From positions 1 through 64,000 of the forward strand of contig CAAEMX010000048.1 of the NCBI GenBank assembly GCA_900757185.1: DNA of 64,000 bases, written 5' to 3'. The notes under the pieces were generated by a model. That model worked only from the letters and a program-made list of their open reading frames with translations. It was not told the origin of the DNA and made no database searches. The position numbers and the translations under genes were made by a program. Origin of the DNA: an uncultured Collinsella sp. GTDB lineage: Bacteria > Actinomycetota > Coriobacteriia > Coriobacteriales > Coriobacteriaceae. Of the stretch, positions 41,061 to 48,903 are shown in pieces. Positions within the stretch are counted from its first letter, which is position 1. Each line of letters starts with the position of its first letter.

Positions 41061-41597
41061 TTAAGCGATGACAGCGACCTGGTTAAAGTCGAGCTCGACC
41101 GGCGTCTCGCGGCCAAAGATCATCAGCGTGACCTTGAGCTTGCCAGCCTCGGTGTTAACCTCGGAGACCTTGCCATCAAAGTCGGTAAGCGGGCCATCGG
41201 TGACGCGGACGGACGTGCCGACCTGAATATCAACCGAGGTGCGCTTGGGCGAATCGCCCTTACCGGGACGACGAGTCATCTTGTTGTACTCGTCACGGGA
41301 AAGCGGAGCGGGCTTGCCGTTGCCGCCTAGGAAACCGGTGACGCCGGGCGTGTTGCGAACACACGTCCAAGCATCGTCATCCATCTCCATGCGGACCAGG
41401 ACATAACCCGGGAAGATCTTGGAATCCTTGGTCTCGCGCTTGCCACCCTCTTTGATCTCGGTGACGCGCTCCATAGGAATCTCGATATCAAAGATACGGT
41501 CCTGCATGCCCATGGTCTCGATACGATGCTCGAGATCGGACTTTACGCGGTTCTCGTATCCGGAGTAAGTGTGAACGACGTACCAACGCTTAGACAT
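41061..41597 (-). CDS. nusG: transcription termination/antitermination factor NusG
   Basis: A 178-residue NusG. The NGN domain begins RWYVVHTYSGYENRVKSDLEHRIETM and includes KIFPGYVLVRMEMDDDAWTCVRNTPGVTGFLG, which binds the beta' clamp. The C-terminal KOW domain is VRVTDGPLTDFDGKVSEVNTEAGKLKVTLMIFGRETPVEL. It couples RNA polymerase to the ribosome or Rho. It follows secE by three bases, the conserved secE-nusG pair. Confidence 0.96.
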   Translation of the reverse strand: MSKRWYVVHTYSGYENRVKSDLEHRIETMGMQDRIFDIEIPMERVTEIKEGGKRETKDSKIFPGYVLVRMEMDDDAWTCVRNTPGVTGFLGGNGKPAPLSRDEYNKMTRRPGKGDSPKRTSVDIQVGTSVRVTDGPLTDFDGKVSEVNTEAGKLKVTLMIFGRETPVELDFNQVAVIA

Positions 41598-41600
41598 GGT

Positions 41601-41939
41601 TTAGCCCCTCAATCCAGAGAACAGAGCAAGAGCCTCGCCAAAGCCAGCATCGAGCAGAGCGATGACGACGCCGACGACGACCAGAGAAGCGCAAACGACG
41701 ACCGAGTAGTTCACGAGCTCCTTCTTATCAGGCCACGTGACACGCTTCATCTCGGACTTGACCGAAGCGAAATACTTCTTGGTGCGGGCGAAGAAACCAG
41801 GCTTCTCGTTCTTCTTGGACTTCGCAGCCTTCTCGTTCTTCTTGGCAACGGCCTTCTTGGCCTCAACCTTGGAGTTGGCAGCAGCGTTGTTGGCAGGTGC
41901 CGGCTGCTGAGCCTTCTTCTTGTTCTTCTTGTTGGCCAT
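41601..41939 (-). CDS. secE: preprotein translocase subunit SecE
   Basis: A 112-residue SecE of the short, single-span Gram-positive type. It has a Lys/Ala-rich N-terminal extension (about 45 residues) before the conserved FFARTKKYFASVKSEMKRVTWPDKKELVNYS amphipathic helix and one membrane segment (VVVCASLVVVGVVIALLDAG). It stabilises SecY in the export channel. GGAGG lies before the ATG. It is followed by nusG. Confidence 0.93.
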   Translation of the reverse strand: MANKKNKKKAQQPAPANNAAANSKVEAKKAVAKKNEKAAKSKKNEKPGFFARTKKYFASVKSEMKRVTWPDKKELVNYSVVVCASLVVVGVVIALLDAGFGEALALFSGLRG

Positions 41940-42014
41940 TTGGGTTACCTCCGCGCAATGCGCTTATACATGAGTAAACCGTAAGCCCCCAAGTGGGAGC
42001 TTACGGAATAATGA

Positions 42015-42091
42015 CTGGCACGCCAGGAAGGACTCGAACCCTCAACACTCGGTTTTGGAGACCGATGCTCTACCAATTGAACTACTGGCGT
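42015..42091 (-). tRNA. tRNA-Trp (CCA)
   Basis: The acceptor stem ACGCCAG/CTGGCGT, anticodon loop CTCCAAA with anticodon CCA, a T-loop GGTTCGAGTCC and an encoded CCA end are present. It lies between rpmG and secE, a common position. Confidence 0.95.
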
Positions 42092-42104
42092 ATGTGACTA
42101 GAGA

Positions 42105-42254
42105 CTAGCGAGTCTCTTTGTGCAGCGTGTGGTGACGGCACCAGGGGCAATACTTCTTGATCTCCATACGATCAGGCATGGTCGACTTGTTCTTGGTGGT
42201 CGTATAGTTGCGGCGCTTGCACTCAGTGCACGCAAGAGTAACTAGAGTACGCAT
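42105..42254 (-). CDS. rpmG: 50S ribosomal protein L33
   Basis: A 49-residue L33. It begins MRTLVTLACTECKRRNYTT and ends CPWCRHHTLHKETR, with the two CxxC pairs (CTEC, CPWC) of the zinc-containing form. TTKNKSTMPDRMEIKKY links them. The conserved position before tRNA-Trp, secE and nusG confirms it. Confidence 0.95.
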   Translation of the reverse strand: MRTLVTLACTECKRRNYTTTKNKSTMPDRMEIKKYCPWCRHHTLHKETR

Positions 42255-42470
42255 GTATCCTGAACCTTTCATTTCCGCCCCGTACGGGCACGAGTTGTTA
42301 CTTTATCAGCTCCACGTAAGTGCTGTCAATGAAAACCTCGAGTCAATTGGTTCTCGGTGGATCCATTCATATTTGGAACACATCAATGAAGCCATCGAGA
42401 GCTAATCGATCCCTCACGCTCGGCTTATGGGCGAGCGAAGCGCAATCGGCAGGGAACAAGCCCCGCGTAG

Positions 42471-42503
42471 AAAAGAACCCGGCACCCTATAAGTGCCGGG
42501 TTC
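42471..42503 (-). terminator. tuf terminator
   Basis: Stem GAACCCGGCAC...GTGCCGGGTTC followed by TTTTCT on the minus strand, 31 bases past the tuf stop. Confidence 0.9.
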
Positions 42504-42533
42504 TCTCTAAGTCAGCTAAATCACAGAGCTAAT

Positions 42534-43724
42534 TTACTCAATGATCGTGGAGACGATGCCCGAACCGACGGTGTGGCCACCCTCGCGGATAGCGAAGCGC
42601 AGGCCCTCCTCCATGGCGATCGGGTGAATGAGGTCGCCCTCGATGGTGATGTGGTCACCAGGCATAGCCATCTCGGTGCCCTCGGGGAGCTTGACCGTAC
42701 CGGTAACGTCGGTGGTACGGAAGTAGAACTGAGGACGATAACCATCGAAGAACGGGGTGTGACGGCCGCCCTCCTCCTTGGTCAGAACGTAGATCTCGCC
42801 GGTGAACTTGGTGTGCGGGGTAACCGAACCGGGCTTGCAGAGAACCTGGCCGCGCTCGATGTCCTCGCGCTTGATGCCGCGGAGCAGCAGACCGACGTTG
42901 TCGCCAGCCTCGCAGAAGTCCATGGACTTACGGAACATCTCGATACCGGTAACGACGGTGTTCTGGGTATCCTTGATGCCGACGATCTCGACGGGCTCGT
43001 TGAGCTTGAGCTCACCGCGCTCGACACGGCCGGTAGCAACAGTACCACGGCCGGAGATGGTCATAACGTCCTCAACGGCCATCAGGAACGGGAGGTCGTT
43101 GTTACGAGCAGGCGTCGGGATGTACTCGTCGACGGCCTTCATGAGCTCGCGAATGGCGTCCATCCACTTGGCGTCGCCCTCGAGAGCGCCCAGAGCGGAA
43201 CCACGGATGACGGGGATGTCGTCGCCGGGGAAATCGTACTCGGAGAGGAGCTCACGGGTCTCCATCTCGACGAGGTCGATGAGCTCGTCATCGTCGACCA
43301 TGTCGCACTTGTTCAGGAAGACGACGATGTAGGGAACGCCGACCTGACGGGCGAGCAGGATGTGCTCGCGAGTCTGAGCCATGGGGCCGTCGGTAGCAGC
43401 GATGACCAGGATAGCGCCGTCCATCTGAGCAGCACCGGAGATCATGTTCTTGACGTAGTCAGCGTGGCCCGGGCAGTCAACGTGAGCGTAGTGACGGGCA
43501 GCAGTCTCGTACTCGACGTGGGAGACGGAGATCGTGATGCCGCGCTCGCGCTCCTCGGGAGCCTTGTCGATGTTCTCGAACGCAGTGAAGTCAGCCTTGC
43601 AGCCCTCGGTCTCAGAGAGAACCTTGGTGATGGCGGCGGTCAGCGTGGTCTTGCCGTGGTCGACGTGACCAATGGTGCCGATGTTAACATGCGGCTTAGT
43701 GCGCTCAAACTTCTCTTTGGCCAT
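42534..43724 (-). CDS. tuf: elongation factor Tu
   Basis: A 396-residue GTPase that carries aminoacyl-tRNA to the ribosome. GHVDHGKTTL (P-loop), RGITI (switch I), DCPGHADY (switch II), NKCD and the SAL motif are in the G domain (residues 1-200). Domains 2 and 3 include GRGTVATGRVERG and the C-terminal AIREGGHTVGSG. The ATG at 43722-43724 has GAGGAGGG upstream; the frame is open further 5' without similarity. It stands alone, not with fusA, just downstream of a tRNA-Met, so it may share a tRNA promoter. Confidence 0.97.
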   Translation of the reverse strand: MAKEKFERTKPHVNIGTIGHVDHGKTTLTAAITKVLSETEGCKADFTAFENIDKAPEERERGITISVSHVEYETAARHYAHVDCPGHADYVKNMISGAAQMDGAILVIAATDGPMAQTREHILLARQVGVPYIVVFLNKCDMVDDDELIDLVEMETRELLSEYDFPGDDIPVIRGSALGALEGDAKWMDAIRELMKAVDEYIPTPARNNDLPFLMAVEDVMTISGRGTVATGRVERGELKLNEPVEIVGIKDTQNTVVTGIEMFRKSMDFCEAGDNVGLLLRGIKREDIERGQVLCKPGSVTPHTKFTGEIYVLTKEEGGRHTPFFDGYRPQFYFRTTDVTGTVKLPEGTEMAMPGDHITIEGDLIHPIAMEEGLRFAIREGGHTVGSGIVSTIIE

Positions 43725-43819
43725 AAAGCCCTCCTCTAAACAGGTCGTCCCCGGACGGGACTTTGCCTTTATACCATAGTGGCCTCTCAACATACTATTG
43801 AGAAGCCACCGTGTTACCT

Positions 43820-43897
43820 ATGGTAGCGGTGACTGGATTCGAACCAGTGACGCCACGGGTATGAACCGTGTGCTCTAACCAACTGAGCTACACCGCC
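43820..43897 (-). tRNA. tRNA-Met (CAT)
   Basis: The acceptor GGCGGTG/CACCGCT, anticodon stem CACGG/CCGTG with loop TTCATAC, T-loop GGTTCGAATCC and an encoded CCA are present. The elongator form is likely because the acceptor pairs at position 1-72; the tRNA-Ile2 (modified CAT) alternative is not excluded. Confidence 0.9.
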
Positions 43898-43900
43898 GGA

Positions 43901-43976
43901 TGGAGCCTGCAACCAGACTTGAACTGGTGACCTCTTCGTTACCAACGAAGTGCTCTACCGACTGAGCTATACAGGC
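43901..43976 (-). tRNA. tRNA-Thr (GGT)
   Basis: The anticodon stem CTTCG/CGAAG encloses TTGGTAA (anticodon GGT). The acceptor GCCTGTA/TGCAGGC and an encoded CCA complete it. Confidence 0.94.
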
Positions 43977-43986
43977 ACTTGACGGG

Positions 43987-44068
43987 TGGGAGCTATAGGA
44001 TTCGAACCTATGTAGGCAGAGCCAACGGGTTTACAGCCCGTCCCCATTAACCACTCGGGCAAACTCCC
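43987..44068 (-). tRNA. tRNA-Tyr (GTA)
   Basis: Acceptor GGGAGTT/AGCTCCC, anticodon loop CTGTAAA (GTA) in the stem ACGGG/CCCGT, and the long variable arm of bacterial tRNA-Tyr. The CCA end is not encoded (ACCC follows). Confidence 0.94.
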
Positions 44069-44374
44069 AATCGTTCAAGTATCCGCAGGTTCTTTGGTCT
44101 TTTGGACCGCCGCCCCCGCGAACGAAAAAGATAATACGATGCAACCTTGGGGGCTGTCAACGAAAACCTATAGATACACGGTTCCGGGCGTATCTATATA
44201 GCCGTGACCTGCGGTTTTGTTGAGTTTGGATGTGAAGGACGGTGGTTTTGGATACAGAGGTGACATTTCCCAAGGTAACACTTTGGTGTAGTGGAGTACA
44301 CCTTCAGGATCGAACTTCGATAACAGCCTATTTGCACCTATATATAGGTCGAGATCGGGCTTCCGCGGCAGATT

Positions 44375-44496
44375 CGAGCGTGGATTTTCTTCCGTTTGAA
44401 ATCGAGCGTGGATAATCTCCCACTTTGCCGTGCCATCGAATCCAAAGTGGCAGATTATCCACGATCATTCACTAAGCGGGAGATTTTCCACGCTCG
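44375..44496. repeat. family C nested palindrome, copy C1
   Basis: Outer arms CGAGCGTGGA and TCCACGCTCG enclose an inner pair CGTGGATAATCTCCCACTTTG and its near complement CAAAGTGGCAGATTATCCACG. The unit AGCGTGGATAATCTCCC is shared with copy C2 at 58252-58348. Confidence 0.75.
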
Positions 44497-44548
44497 TACG
44501 TCCGAAAATCCTCGCTCGATCAAGTAGACCAGGGCCTTCACCGTTTTC

Positions 44549-44604
44549 ATCTCGTTCTGTAACAGTTGGAAAACATTTTTCCCCTTTCTGTTACAGATCG
44601 AGAT
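44549..44604. repeat. family B palindrome, copy B3
   Basis: Arms ATCTCGTTCTGTAACAG and CTGTTACAGATCGAGAT, with two mismatches, around about 22 bases. Confidence 0.75.
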
Positions 44605-44627
44605 ACTACGCATCGACCTCAGCTTAC

Positions 44628-44684
44628 GTCTCAATCCGTAACAGCTAGAACGGTTTTCAGCCTCTTCGTGTTACAGATCGAGAT
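44628..44684. repeat. family B palindrome, copy B4
   Basis: Arms GTCTCAATCCGTAACA and TGTTACAGATCGAGAT around the centre GCTAGAACGGTTTTCAGCCT. Confidence 0.75.
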
Positions 44685-44707
44685 GTTATCGACCATCCCT
44701 TGGCATT

Positions 44708-44764
44708 GTCTCGATCTGTAACTATAAGGAGGGTTTTCAGCCCGCCCGTGCTACAGATCAAGAC
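44708..44764. repeat. family B palindrome, copy B5
   Basis: Arms GTCTCGATCTGTA and TACAGATCAAGAC around a centre with GGAGGGTTTTCAGCC, similar to the centre of B4. Confidence 0.7.
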
Positions 44765-44857
44765 AAACCTGAAGCCTGGTGGAAGTCAAACCCGCTGACA
44801 TGTCAACATAAATAGAAACGGGCCCTGTCCCACATGAGACAGAGCCCGAAACTTTCA

Positions 44858-44932
44858 TGGAGCCAGTGACAGGAATCGAACCTGCAACCCACTGATTACA
44901 AATCAGTTGCGCTACCGTTGCGCCACACTGGC
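44858..44932 (-). tRNA. tRNA-Thr (TGT)
   Basis: Acceptor GCCAGTG/CACTGGC, anticodon stem ACTGA/TCAGT with loop TTTGTAA (anticodon TGT), T-loop GGTTCGATTCC and an encoded CCA. Confidence 0.94.
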
Positions 44933-45017
44933 ACACTTGGCGCTTTCGCGCGAAGCCAGTTAAGAATAAAGGAATTGCGGACGAGGCGCAACAGGCCCTT
45001 CGCCCGACCACATCTCA

Positions 45018-45083
45018 AAACTATTCGTCAGAACGAATAGTTTTATCTGTTCGCCAAAACAAAAAACTATTCGTTTTGGCGAC
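45018..45083. repeat. two adjacent ACTATTCGT palindromes
   Basis: The first, AAACTATTCGTCAGAACGAATAGTTT, and the second, TCGCCAAAAC...GTTTTGGCGA, share an ACTATTCGT core. They lie between tRNA-Thr and the NYN gene; role unknown. Confidence 0.55.
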
Positions 45084-45155
45084 GGTAACCCGCAGCCCAT
45101 TGATTACAAATCAAAGGGCTGGCCAATTGGGAAACGGGTCTCTATGGATAATCCC

Positions 45156-45833
45156 CTACCTCCCGCGCAGAGCCTTGAGCTTGGCCAGGGCATCGGGACT
45201 CAGGCGGCTGCCCAGAGTCATCTTGATCTGCGGAGCTTCCTCTGCCTCGTGAACGTCGTTATCGATCTGTTTGATCTCGTCCACCAGCATACGGCTCGAG
45301 ATGCGCGTGACGCCCTTGCCCATGACGACGGCCTGTATTGTGCCGTCACTCGATACCACGGAGCACGCGCGGCCTTCCTCACGCGCCTCGATGCAGAGCT
45401 TTTGCACCACGGTATCGGCAGAAACACCCGTCGGCGAAAACTCAATGCGCACGCCGCGGGCCGGTAGGTTGGGGCGCTCGCTGGAGATATTGCCCGCCCC
45501 GTCAAATACGATCACGGCCTCGTAGCGGCCCTGAGCAAACGCAGCTACGTCATTAATGAGCGCCGTGCGCGCCATATCGTGGACGTCGCTGGAATACGGA
45601 TCGTCAGAATGGTCGTACACGAGCTTTTCGTAGCGCGGCGTACAGTGGATCACGTTGTAGCCGTCGACCACCAGCAGCTCGGGCTTATTGGAGTGCACCG
45701 TCGAGACCGGGTCGGCGATGGCCTGCGCAAACGCATTGCCGCCCACGCCATAGGTCGCGGCCGAAACAATCGGCTTGGCCGAGCCCTCGCCAAAGCGCTT
45801 GGCCTTGGACTTGGCACGGTTCTTTTTGGACAT
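45156..45833 (-). CDS. NYN-domain ribonuclease, YacP/Rae1-like
   Basis: A 225-residue protein. A basic N-terminal tail (MSKKNRAKSKAKRF) precedes a PIN-like NYN domain (LLVVDGYNVIHCTPRYEKL, AVIVFDGAGN, IEFSPTGVSADTVVQKLCIEA, VVSSDGTIQAVVMGKGV), with acidic residues in DGYN, FDGAGN and SADTVV for metal binding. The family includes Rae1, which cleaves mRNA in the ribosome A-site. Its position right after a TrmH-type 23S methyltransferase and cysS is the conserved Firmicutes and Actinobacteria order. Confidence 0.88.
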   Translation of the reverse strand: MSKKNRAKSKAKRFGEGSAKPIVSAATYGVGGNAFAQAIADPVSTVHSNKPELLVVDGYNVIHCTPRYEKLVYDHSDDPYSSDVHDMARTALINDVAAFAQGRYEAVIVFDGAGNISSERPNLPARGVRIEFSPTGVSADTVVQKLCIEAREEGRACSVVSSDGTIQAVVMGKGVTRISSRMLVDEIKQIDNDVHEAEEAPQIKMTLGSRLSPDALAKLKALRGR

Positions 45834-45836
45834 GCG

Positions 45837-46751
45837 CTACTCCTCCCCCATGAGCTCGCCGGCGTTGCGGCGCAGCCACTCAAAGCACAGCGCCGTGGTC
45901 GCCTGGGCAACATTGAGGCTCTCGGTCATGCCGTGTTGGGGAAGCTTGGTCAAAAAGTCACATTTCTCGAGCACCAGGCGCGAGATGCCGTCGCCCTCGG
46001 AGCCCATGACGAGCGCCACGCGGCCCTCGAAGGGGGCATCCCAGCAACTGCCTTCGGCGTGCTCGGAGGCACCGCCCACCCAAAAGCCAGCGGCCTTGAG
46101 GTCGTCGAGTGCGCGGGCGATATTGGGAACCTGCGCGATGGGCAGGTGCATGACGGCGCCGGCAGAGGTCTTGTAGCTGCCCACGGTTACGCCGGCTGCG
46201 CGCTTGTTGGCGATGATGACACCGGCCGCTCCCACAACCTCGGCGGAGCGCACGATGGCACCAAAGTTGCCGTCATCGGTCACATGGTCGAGCACCACGA
46301 CGAGCGCCGGTCCGTCACCCGCGCGATCGAGGATATCGGCAACATCGGCGTAGGGGAAGTTGCCCACCTCGAGCGCGATGCCCTGGTGAGCACCGTGGCT
46401 CGACAGCGCATCGAGCTGTGCGCGCGGCACGTACTTAATGCGGACACCCGCGGCGTTGAGGTCATCGACCAGACGTAACAGAGCGGCATCGCGCTCCCCG
46501 CCCTCGGCAATTAGCGCACATTTGACGGGAAAACCGGTGCGCAGAGCCTCGGCGGCAGCACGGCGGCCCTCGATGAACTCACCCTTGGGAGCCTGGACAG
46601 CATCGCGGCCACGCTCACGCTGCGGACGCGCAGCCTGGGCGCGATCGCGCTGGCCCTTAGGAGCGGCAGTGCGGTCATTGCGGCGAATCGGACGCGAGCC
46701 AGAAGCAGCCTGCTTGCCACCACGAGGCGCACGCTTGCGATTGTCGGCCAT
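45837..46751 (-). CDS. rlmB: 23S rRNA 2'-O-methyltransferase, TrmH/SpoU family
   Basis: A 304-residue SPOUT methyltransferase. The first 65 residues are a basic, low-complexity extension (RKRAPRGGKQAASGSRPIRR...). The SpoU substrate-binding domain follows (EFIEGRRAAAEALRTG). The knotted SAM-binding domain has VVVLDHVTDDGNFGAIVRSAE, VMGSEGDGIS and ESLNVAQATTALCFE. It methylates a ribose in 23S rRNA (Gm2251 in E. coli). The ATG at 46749-46751 has AAAGGAGG seven bases upstream. It lies three bases from the NYN gene. Confidence 0.9.
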   Translation of the reverse strand: MADNRKRAPRGGKQAASGSRPIRRNDRTAAPKGQRDRAQAARPQRERGRDAVQAPKGEFIEGRRAAAEALRTGFPVKCALIAEGGERDAALLRLVDDLNAAGVRIKYVPRAQLDALSSHGAHQGIALEVGNFPYADVADILDRAGDGPALVVVLDHVTDDGNFGAIVRSAEVVGAAGVIIANKRAAGVTVGSYKTSAGAVMHLPIAQVPNIARALDDLKAAGFWVGGASEHAEGSCWDAPFEGRVALVMGSEGDGISRLVLEKCDFLTKLPQHGMTESLNVAQATTALCFEWLRRNAGELMGEE

Positions 46752-46795
46752 AAAACGGCCTCCTTTAAAACACTTTTCAAACAAGACAAAAGAAT

Positions 46796-46827
46796 CGACC
46801 GCCCATAAATATTAATTCGGGCGGTCG
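46796..46827 (-). terminator. hairpin upstream of rlmB
   Basis: Stem CGACCGCCC...GGGCGGTCG followed on the minus strand by ATTCTTTTG. It lies between cysS and rlmB and may reduce readthrough. Confidence 0.6.
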
Positions 46828-46830
46828 GTA

Positions 46831-46932
46831 CGGGTTTTCCAAGTGCCCGAGATTGCCGTGAAAGAGGAGCGACGCGTACTTGAGTATGCGGGCGACGGTT
46901 TGAACGGCAAGGTCGGGTGCTTGGGAAACCCG
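46831..46932 (-). ncRNA. candidate long interrupted hairpin RNA between cysS and rlmB
   Basis: On the minus strand the arms CGGGTTTCCCAAG / CTTGGAAAACCCG, CCCGA / TCGGG and TTGCCGT / ACGGCAA stack with symmetrical two-base internal loops. A terminal part with CGCATACT / AGTACGCG completes the 102-nt structure. It begins seven bases after the cysS stop. The regular helix suggests a structured RNA or processing signal rather than a simple terminator; a separate hairpin with Ts follows. Confidence 0.5.
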
Positions 46933-46938
46933 CGGGGA

Positions 46939-48405
46939 TTAGAGAGTCTTAATACGGGTGCCGGCGGCGGTATCTTCAATCGTCAGGCCCAGGTCCTTGA
47001 GCTGGTCGCGGATGGCATCTGCCAGATCCCAGTTCTTGGCGGCACGGGCCTCGGCGCGGGCCTCGAGAATCTTGGCAGCAGCCTCGTCCACGTCGTCGCC
47101 CGTATAGGCAACCAGACCGGCGGCAACGCCCAGCAGACCCAGCGGCAGCTCGACCTTGGGCTCGGGAAGCTCAACGCCAAACGTATCGAGCAGCTCGACC
47201 AGCGTATCGGCGGCGGCAAGCGCGGCGGCCTTGTCGGCAGCGTCGCCCGCCTGCTCCAGGTACTGGTTGCACTCGGTCACAAAGCCAAAGACGGCACCCA
47301 TGGCACCGGCGGTGTTAAAGTCGTCGTCCATGCACTCCTTAAAGGTGGCACGGGTCTCGGCGGCCTTGGCGGCAAACGCCTCGGATGCTGCCTCATCGGC
47401 ATCGGCCGTCGCATGGTTCGCGACCCAGCGCAGGTTCTCGACCGTACCGGCGATACGCGTGAGCGAGTTCTCGGCACCCTCCAGGCGCTCCCAAGAAAAG
47501 TCGAGCGGCGAGCGATAGCTCGTCTGCAGCATCAGCAGGCGCAGGGCAGCAGCGGAGTGCTGCTCGAGGACCTCGGCCAGCGTAAAGAAGTTGCCGAGCG
47601 ACTTGGACATCTTCTCGCCGTCTACCAGCAGCATGCCCGTGTGCATCCAGGTGTTGGAGAAGCCCTGGTGCCAGGCGCAGGTGGCCTGGGCGCACTCGTT
47701 CTCGTGATGCGGGAAGGCAAGGTCGGAGCCGCCGCCGTGGATGTCGATCGGGGTGCCCAGGTAGCGATGCACCATGGCGGCGCACTCGGTGTGCCAACCG
47801 GGACGGCCCTTGCCCCAGGGGCTCGGCCAGCTGGGCTCGCCGGGCTTAGCGGCCTTCCACAGGGCAAAGTCGAGCGGGTCGTTCTTGTCCTCGTTCTCCT
47901 CGATGCGCGCGCCAACCATAAGGTCGTCGATGTTGCGGCCCGAGACCTGACCATAGTTGGGATCGCTTCGCACGGCAAAGTACACGTCACCGTTATCGGC
48001 GGCGTAAGCGTGGCCCTGCTCGATAAGCGTCTTGATCATGGCGATCATGGGGCCGATCTCCTTGGTGGCGCGGGGGCGCACATCGGGATCGAGTACGTTG
48101 GCGGCGCGCATGACGCCGATGAACTTGTCGGAGAACTCCGTCGCGACCTCGGCGGCCGTTCGGCCCTGCTCGTTGGCGCGCTTGATGATCTTGTCATCGA
48201 CATCGGTGAGGTTCTGGGCGAACGTGACCTCGTAGCCGCTCGCGATGAGCCAGCGGCGAATCACGTCAAAGCTGATGAACGTGCGGGCATTGCCGATGTG
48301 GATGTTGTCGTAGACCGTGGGGCCGCACACGTACATGCGGACCTTGCCGGACTCGATGGGCTGGAACTCTTCCTTTTTATGGGTAGCGCTGTTGTAGATA
48401 CGCAT
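46939..48405 (-). CDS. cysS: cysteinyl-tRNA synthetase
   Basis: A 488-residue class I synthetase. The HIGH-type motif is NIHIGNARTF. The zinc ligands are in YVCGPTVYD, WHTECAAM and HHENECAQ. The KMSKS motif is GEKMSKSLGNF near residue 270. The DALR-type C-terminal domain contains DDFNTAGAMGAVFG. It has an SD (AAGGAG) overlapping the ispF stop, so the two are coupled. It charges tRNA-Cys in the cytoplasm. Confidence 0.96.
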   Translation of the reverse strand: MRIYNSATHKKEEFQPIESGKVRMYVCGPTVYDNIHIGNARTFISFDVIRRWLIASGYEVTFAQNLTDVDDKIIKRANEQGRTAAEVATEFSDKFIGVMRAANVLDPDVRPRATKEIGPMIAMIKTLIEQGHAYAADNGDVYFAVRSDPNYGQVSGRNIDDLMVGARIEENEDKNDPLDFALWKAAKPGEPSWPSPWGKGRPGWHTECAAMVHRYLGTPIDIHGGGSDLAFPHHENECAQATCAWHQGFSNTWMHTGMLLVDGEKMSKSLGNFFTLAEVLEQHSAAALRLLMLQTSYRSPLDFSWERLEGAENSLTRIAGTVENLRWVANHATADADEAASEAFAAKAAETRATFKECMDDDFNTAGAMGAVFGFVTECNQYLEQAGDAADKAAALAAADTLVELLDTFGVELPEPKVELPLGLLGVAAGLVAYTGDDVDEAAAKILEARAEARAAKNWDLADAIRDQLKDLGLTIEDTAAGTRIKTL

Positions 48406-48408
48406 TCG

Positions 48409-48903
48409 TTACTCCTTAACGGTTTTCTGTAGCAGGCAGACGGCCCAGGCACCGATTCCCTCGCCCTGGCCTTCCCAACCGAGCTTTTCGGTCGTAGTGG
48501 CGGCGACGCCCACGTTTTCGACGTCAACGCCCAGGGCATGGGCAAGGTTGGCGCGCATGGCATCGCGGTGCGGAGTGATCTTGGGCTGCTGACAGGCAAT
48601 GGTGCAATCGGCATCGACAAACTCAAAGCCAAGCTCGCGCGCATAGTCCATCACGCGAGCGAGCAGCACCATCGAATCGGCACCCTCATAGGCAGGGTCG
48701 GTATCGGGGAACAGTTTGCCGATATCTCCCCCGCGGCAGGCGCCCAGAATGGCGTCGGCCAAGGCATGCGCGAGCACATCGGCATCCGAGTGGCCCAGCA
48801 GACCGCGCTCGTAGGGAATGTAGACCCCGCCGATGATACATCGACGCCCCTCCACCAAACGGTGGACGTCGTAGCCGTGGCCAATGCGCAGGTTACTGAA
48901 CAT
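48409..48903 (-). CDS. ispF: 2-C-methyl-D-erythritol 2,4-cyclodiphosphate synthase
   Basis: A 164-residue enzyme of the MEP isoprenoid pathway that cyclises CDP-ME 2-phosphate to MEcPP with release of CMP. RIGHGYDVHRLVEGR carries the metal ligands Asp and His. LLGHSDADVLAHALADAILGA carries the third His. FPDTDPAYEGADS, ITPHRDAMRANLA and VGVAATTTEKLGWEGQGEGIGAWAV complete the family. The ATG at 48901-48903 lies inside the end of ispD (11-base overlap), so expression is coupled. Confidence 0.96.
   Translation of the reverse strand: MFSNLRIGHGYDVHRLVEGRRCIIGGVYIPYERGLLGHSDADVLAHALADAILGACRGGDIGKLFPDTDPAYEGADSMVLLARVMDYARELGFEFVDADCTIACQQPKITPHRDAMRANLAHALGVDVENVGVAATTTEKLGWEGQGEGIGAWAVCLLQKTVKE

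Larger units (their letters stand above)
44069..44857. other. 789-base gap filled with palindromic repeats
   Basis: No gene is supported on either strand. It contains a nested family C palindrome (44375-44496) and three family B palindromes (44549-44604, 44628-44684, 44708-44764). The first 300 bases show only scattered direct repeats such as CCTATAGATA / TATATAGG-like stretches. Confidence 0.6.
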
